The notes under the pieces were generated by a model. That model was not told the origin of the DNA. It made no database searches and worked only from the letters and a program-made list of their open reading frames with translations. Shown here piece after piece: positions 62,281 through 64,000 of a stretch of DNA of 64,000 nucleotides. The DNA is from DATFVA01 sp963839165 (GTDB lineage: Bacteria; Bacteroidota; Ignavibacteria; Ignavibacteriales; Ignavibacteriaceae). The stretch covers positions 434,001 to 498,000 of the forward strand of contig CAWIUG010000006.1 in the NCBI GenBank assembly GCA_963839165.1. The letters run 5' to 3'. The translations under genes and the position numbers were made by a program. Within the stretch, counting starts at the first letter, position 1. Each line of letters starts with the position of its first letter.

Positions 62281-64000
62281 TTATTTCATTAAGGTCATCT
62301 TTTTAGTGGCCGTAAAATTTTTGCCGTCCTTACCAGCAGCATTTATTACGTAAAAGTATATGCCGCTCGAAAATGATGACGCATTAAAATTGACTTCATG
62401 CCTTCCGGCAGTATATTCCCCGTTAAGAAGTGATGCAACCTGCTGACCTAATAAGTTGTATACTTTAATGGAGACCTTAGAATCTGCCGCCAGACTAAAT
62501 TTAATCCTGGTCGAAGGATTGAACGGATTTGGGTAATTCTGCAATAAGCTGAATTCAGCGGGTACAGAGTAGTTTACCTCTACCGTTCCGGAATATTCGT
62601 AAGCACCGTTAAAATCTACCTGTTTCAGTCTATAATAAAGTTTACCTTCCTGAGCGTCTTTATCAATATAAGAGTAAGCTGATTTTTCGGTAGTGGTGCC
62701 TCTTCCAGGAACAAACCCTACCTTGGTGAAAGCTTTATTATCAGAACTCCTTTCTATCTCAAATCCGCGGTTGTTCGTTTCCGTTGCTGTCTGCCAGCTA
62801 AGTTGAACATTGTTGTCAGTAACATCCGCAGAAAGAGAGATTAGTTCGACAGGAATTACCAGATTAAAGAATCCCGTAATCTGGTTCAGCAGATCAGCTT
62901 TGGTAGAGGGTGAAGAACCGTCCGTCAGGTAGCCCAGGGCGTATGAGAAACAGAATGTTCTTTGCCCTGAAGTTCCCTCATTCTCAACCCCCACATTTCC
63001 AACACCGCCCTGAACAAACGCAAGCGCCCCGCTGCTGTTCGGTATATAGAGATCAATGTAGGTATTGTTCGGCTGGGTGGAACCGGTAAAGGTTATCCCC
63101 TCAGTCAGCGTTCCGGATTGACCTTGAAGATTCGTTACCGGGGTGCCTGAGCCAGAACCGTCGCTCGCTGAAGTAAGCCCGAATAAATTAAGCAGAGTAG
63201 AATTGCTGCTCTGATCGTATCCAAGAGCGTCACCGCCTTCAAGATAAACTGCACCACCATTCTGCAGGTAGTTAATTATCACCTGAGCATCAGGGTCTTC
63301 AAGAGAAGTATTGTTCCCGCCTCCGAAATTTCCGAAAGATAAAAAGGCTGCATCATAACCCTGCAGTGAAGAAGGAAGTGTAGGGGATGAGGAATATACA
63401 ACGTCAAAACCCTGCGACTGCAGATAGTCTCTTATAAAGGCGCCGCTGTAGTTGGCACCATTAGCTTCTCCTTCCCATACAAAAACACCACCGTTTACAG
63501 AGATATAGCTCTCCTTGATTTCACTGTCGGTATCGGTACCGTCTGAAACAGTTAGTTTAACGGTATAACTTCCGTTGTCGTTGTATATCCATTCCGGATT
63601 CTGATCATATGAATCAACCGTTCCGTCGTTGTCAAAATCCCATTCCCATGAGGTAACAGGACCATTAATAGAGGTTGAAAGGTCTGTAAACTGAACGGTT
63701 AAAGGAGCCTGACCCCCTGTAATGTCTCCAATAAAATCAGCGGTTACAATAGATTCGACGTAACCTCTGTCCTGGAATACCTGGGTGATTGATGGAATAT
63801 TCGTTCCTCCGAATAAAGTCTGATCCGCTGTTAAGAATGCGTATGCGGCATCCTGCTGATTGGATCCGCCGCTTAACATTGAGAGAGCTTCGAGGAAATC
63901 ACTGTCGGTAGCAGTACGCCCTATGAGATTATAAACAGACATCAGGGAAGAAGCCCAGATCTGCCCATCGGTGTGGATCGTTCCGGTTAACCCCTCTGGA
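62281..64000 (-). CDS. M36-like peptidase C-terminal part with PKD, flavodoxin-like and T9SS sorting domains (5' end outside window)
   Basis: The frame is open to the window edge (HTDGQIWASSLMSVYNLIG and upstream), so the start lies outside; an internal ATG at 63942 is not the true start. The first ~50 residues match the end of a fungalysin (M36) domain (ATDSDFLEALSML..., YAFLTADQTLFGGTN, QVFQDRGYV). Then follow a PKD domain (APLTVQFTDLSTS... WEWDFDNDGTVDSYDQNPEW), a flavodoxin/DUF4350-like domain (FVWEGEANGANYSG..., about 155-360), an FnIII-like segment, and a T9SS type A sorting domain (LQNYPNPFNPSTRIKFSL ... SGIYFYVINAAG). Predicted surface peptidase. Confidence 0.85.
   Translation of the reverse strand, partial: PEGLTGTIHTDGQIWASSLMSVYNLIGRTATDSDFLEALSMLSGGSNQQDAAYAFLTADQTLFGGTNIPSITQVFQDRGYVESIVTADFIGDITGGQAPLTVQFTDLSTSINGPVTSWEWDFDNDGTVDSYDQNPEWIYNDNGSYTVKLTVSDGTDTDSEIKESYISVNGGVFVWEGEANGANYSGAFIRDYLQSQGFDVVYSSSPTLPSSLQGYDAAFLSFGNFGGGNNTSLEDPDAQVIINYLQNGGAVYLEGGDALGYDQSSNSTLLNLFGLTSASDGSGSGTPVTNLQGQSGTLTEGITFTGSTQPNNTYIDLYIPNSSGALAFVQGGVGNVGVENEGTSGQRTFCFSYALGYLTDGSSPSTKADLLNQITGFFNLVIPVELISLSADVTDNNVQLSWQTATETNNRGFEIERSSDNKAFTKVGFVPGRGTTTEKSAYSYIDKDAQEGKLYYRLKQVDFNGAYEYSGTVEVNYSVPAEFSLLQNYPNPFNPSTRIKFSLAADSKVSIKVYNLLGQQVASLLNGEYTAGRHEVNFNASSFSSGIYFYVINAAGKDGKNFTATKKMTLMK

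Noticed and set aside
1..64000. CRISPR array, tRNA, rRNA, phage or insertion sequence
   Set aside because: No spaced direct repeats of CRISPR type, no tRNA-like T-loop/acceptor pattern, and no transposase or phage gene was recognised on reading; a covariance-model search (tRNA, Rfam) would be needed to be sure.

Overview
The window looks like a chromosomal segment of a member of the Ignavibacteria, or a close relative in the Bacteroidota/Chlorobiota group. The evidence is AT-rich DNA and several secreted proteins ending in a type IX secretion (T9SS) sorting domain with the NYPNPFNP signature. A PorV/PorQ-like barrel, TonB-dependent receptors with a carboxypeptidase-regulatory N-domain and DUF5686, DUF4397, DUF6029 and DUF1015 families point the same way. 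No rRNA, tRNA, phage, insertion sequence or CRISPR array was seen. The lineage is inferred from families and motifs only.

Layout. 1-12.98 kb: end of alaS, radA, an RRM RNA-binding protein, a DUF5686 outer-membrane protein, a convergent pair for saccharopine-type lysine metabolism (lysine-ketoglutarate reductase, frameshifted, and saccharopine dehydrogenase), then an M16 protease pair, a HAD phosphatase and an L,D-transpeptidase lipoprotein. 13-20.3 kb: a degenerate receiver protein, ychF, a small GNAT, a frameshifted osmC, an outer-membrane barrel, the ergothioneine pair egtB-egtD, and a FemAB-like acyltransferase. 20.3-32.1 kb: valS, an acid phosphatase lipoprotein, an esterase, the DUF1015-serC-lipoprotein operon, DUF6265 and DUF2203 proteins, a metallophosphatase, a monothiol thioredoxin-like protein and pruA. 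32.2-39.6 kb: a two-component system with a small Lys-rich exported protein, then a non-homologous end-joining (NHEJ) operon: ku, two unknown membrane proteins, and ligD (frameshifted at a run of ten A). 39.6-43.2 kb: a DPP4 peptidase and a MATE/ANKH-like transporter. 43.2-64 kb: a 20-kb block entirely on the minus strand. It carries an M36-like T9SS cargo (cut by the window edge), a TrmB-type regulator, two Omp28-like thioredoxin-fold proteins, another T9SS cargo, a TlpA thioredoxin, a DUF6029 barrel, a DUF4397 lipoprotein, a TonB-dependent receptor, a 1096-residue T9SS cargo, a PorV-like barrel, an unknown exported protein and an SGNH-TPR protein. Most of it is cell-envelope and secretion machinery with a thiol/disulfide theme.

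The most notable non-gene signals are as follows. (1) Three genes are broken by one base each, all at homopolymers (lysine-ketoglutarate reductase, osmC, ligD); this suggests sequence error or, for ligD, transcriptional slippage. (2) A dispersed palindromic repeat of about 120 bp occurs twice, each copy 11-15 bp beyond the stop of a minus-strand gene; a short hairpin with the same terminal motif sits between two convergent genes. (3) Five tandem 11-bp units, four of them containing AACGTT, lie upstream of the TrmB-type regulator, with GGGTA repeats over its putative promoter. (4) A two-turn-spaced ATGTTACC repeat lies upstream of egtB. I did not find a convincing wholly new defence or mobile system. 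The best candidates for something undescribed are the two membrane proteins inside the NHEJ operon, the palindromic repeat family, and the TrmB/iteron locus.
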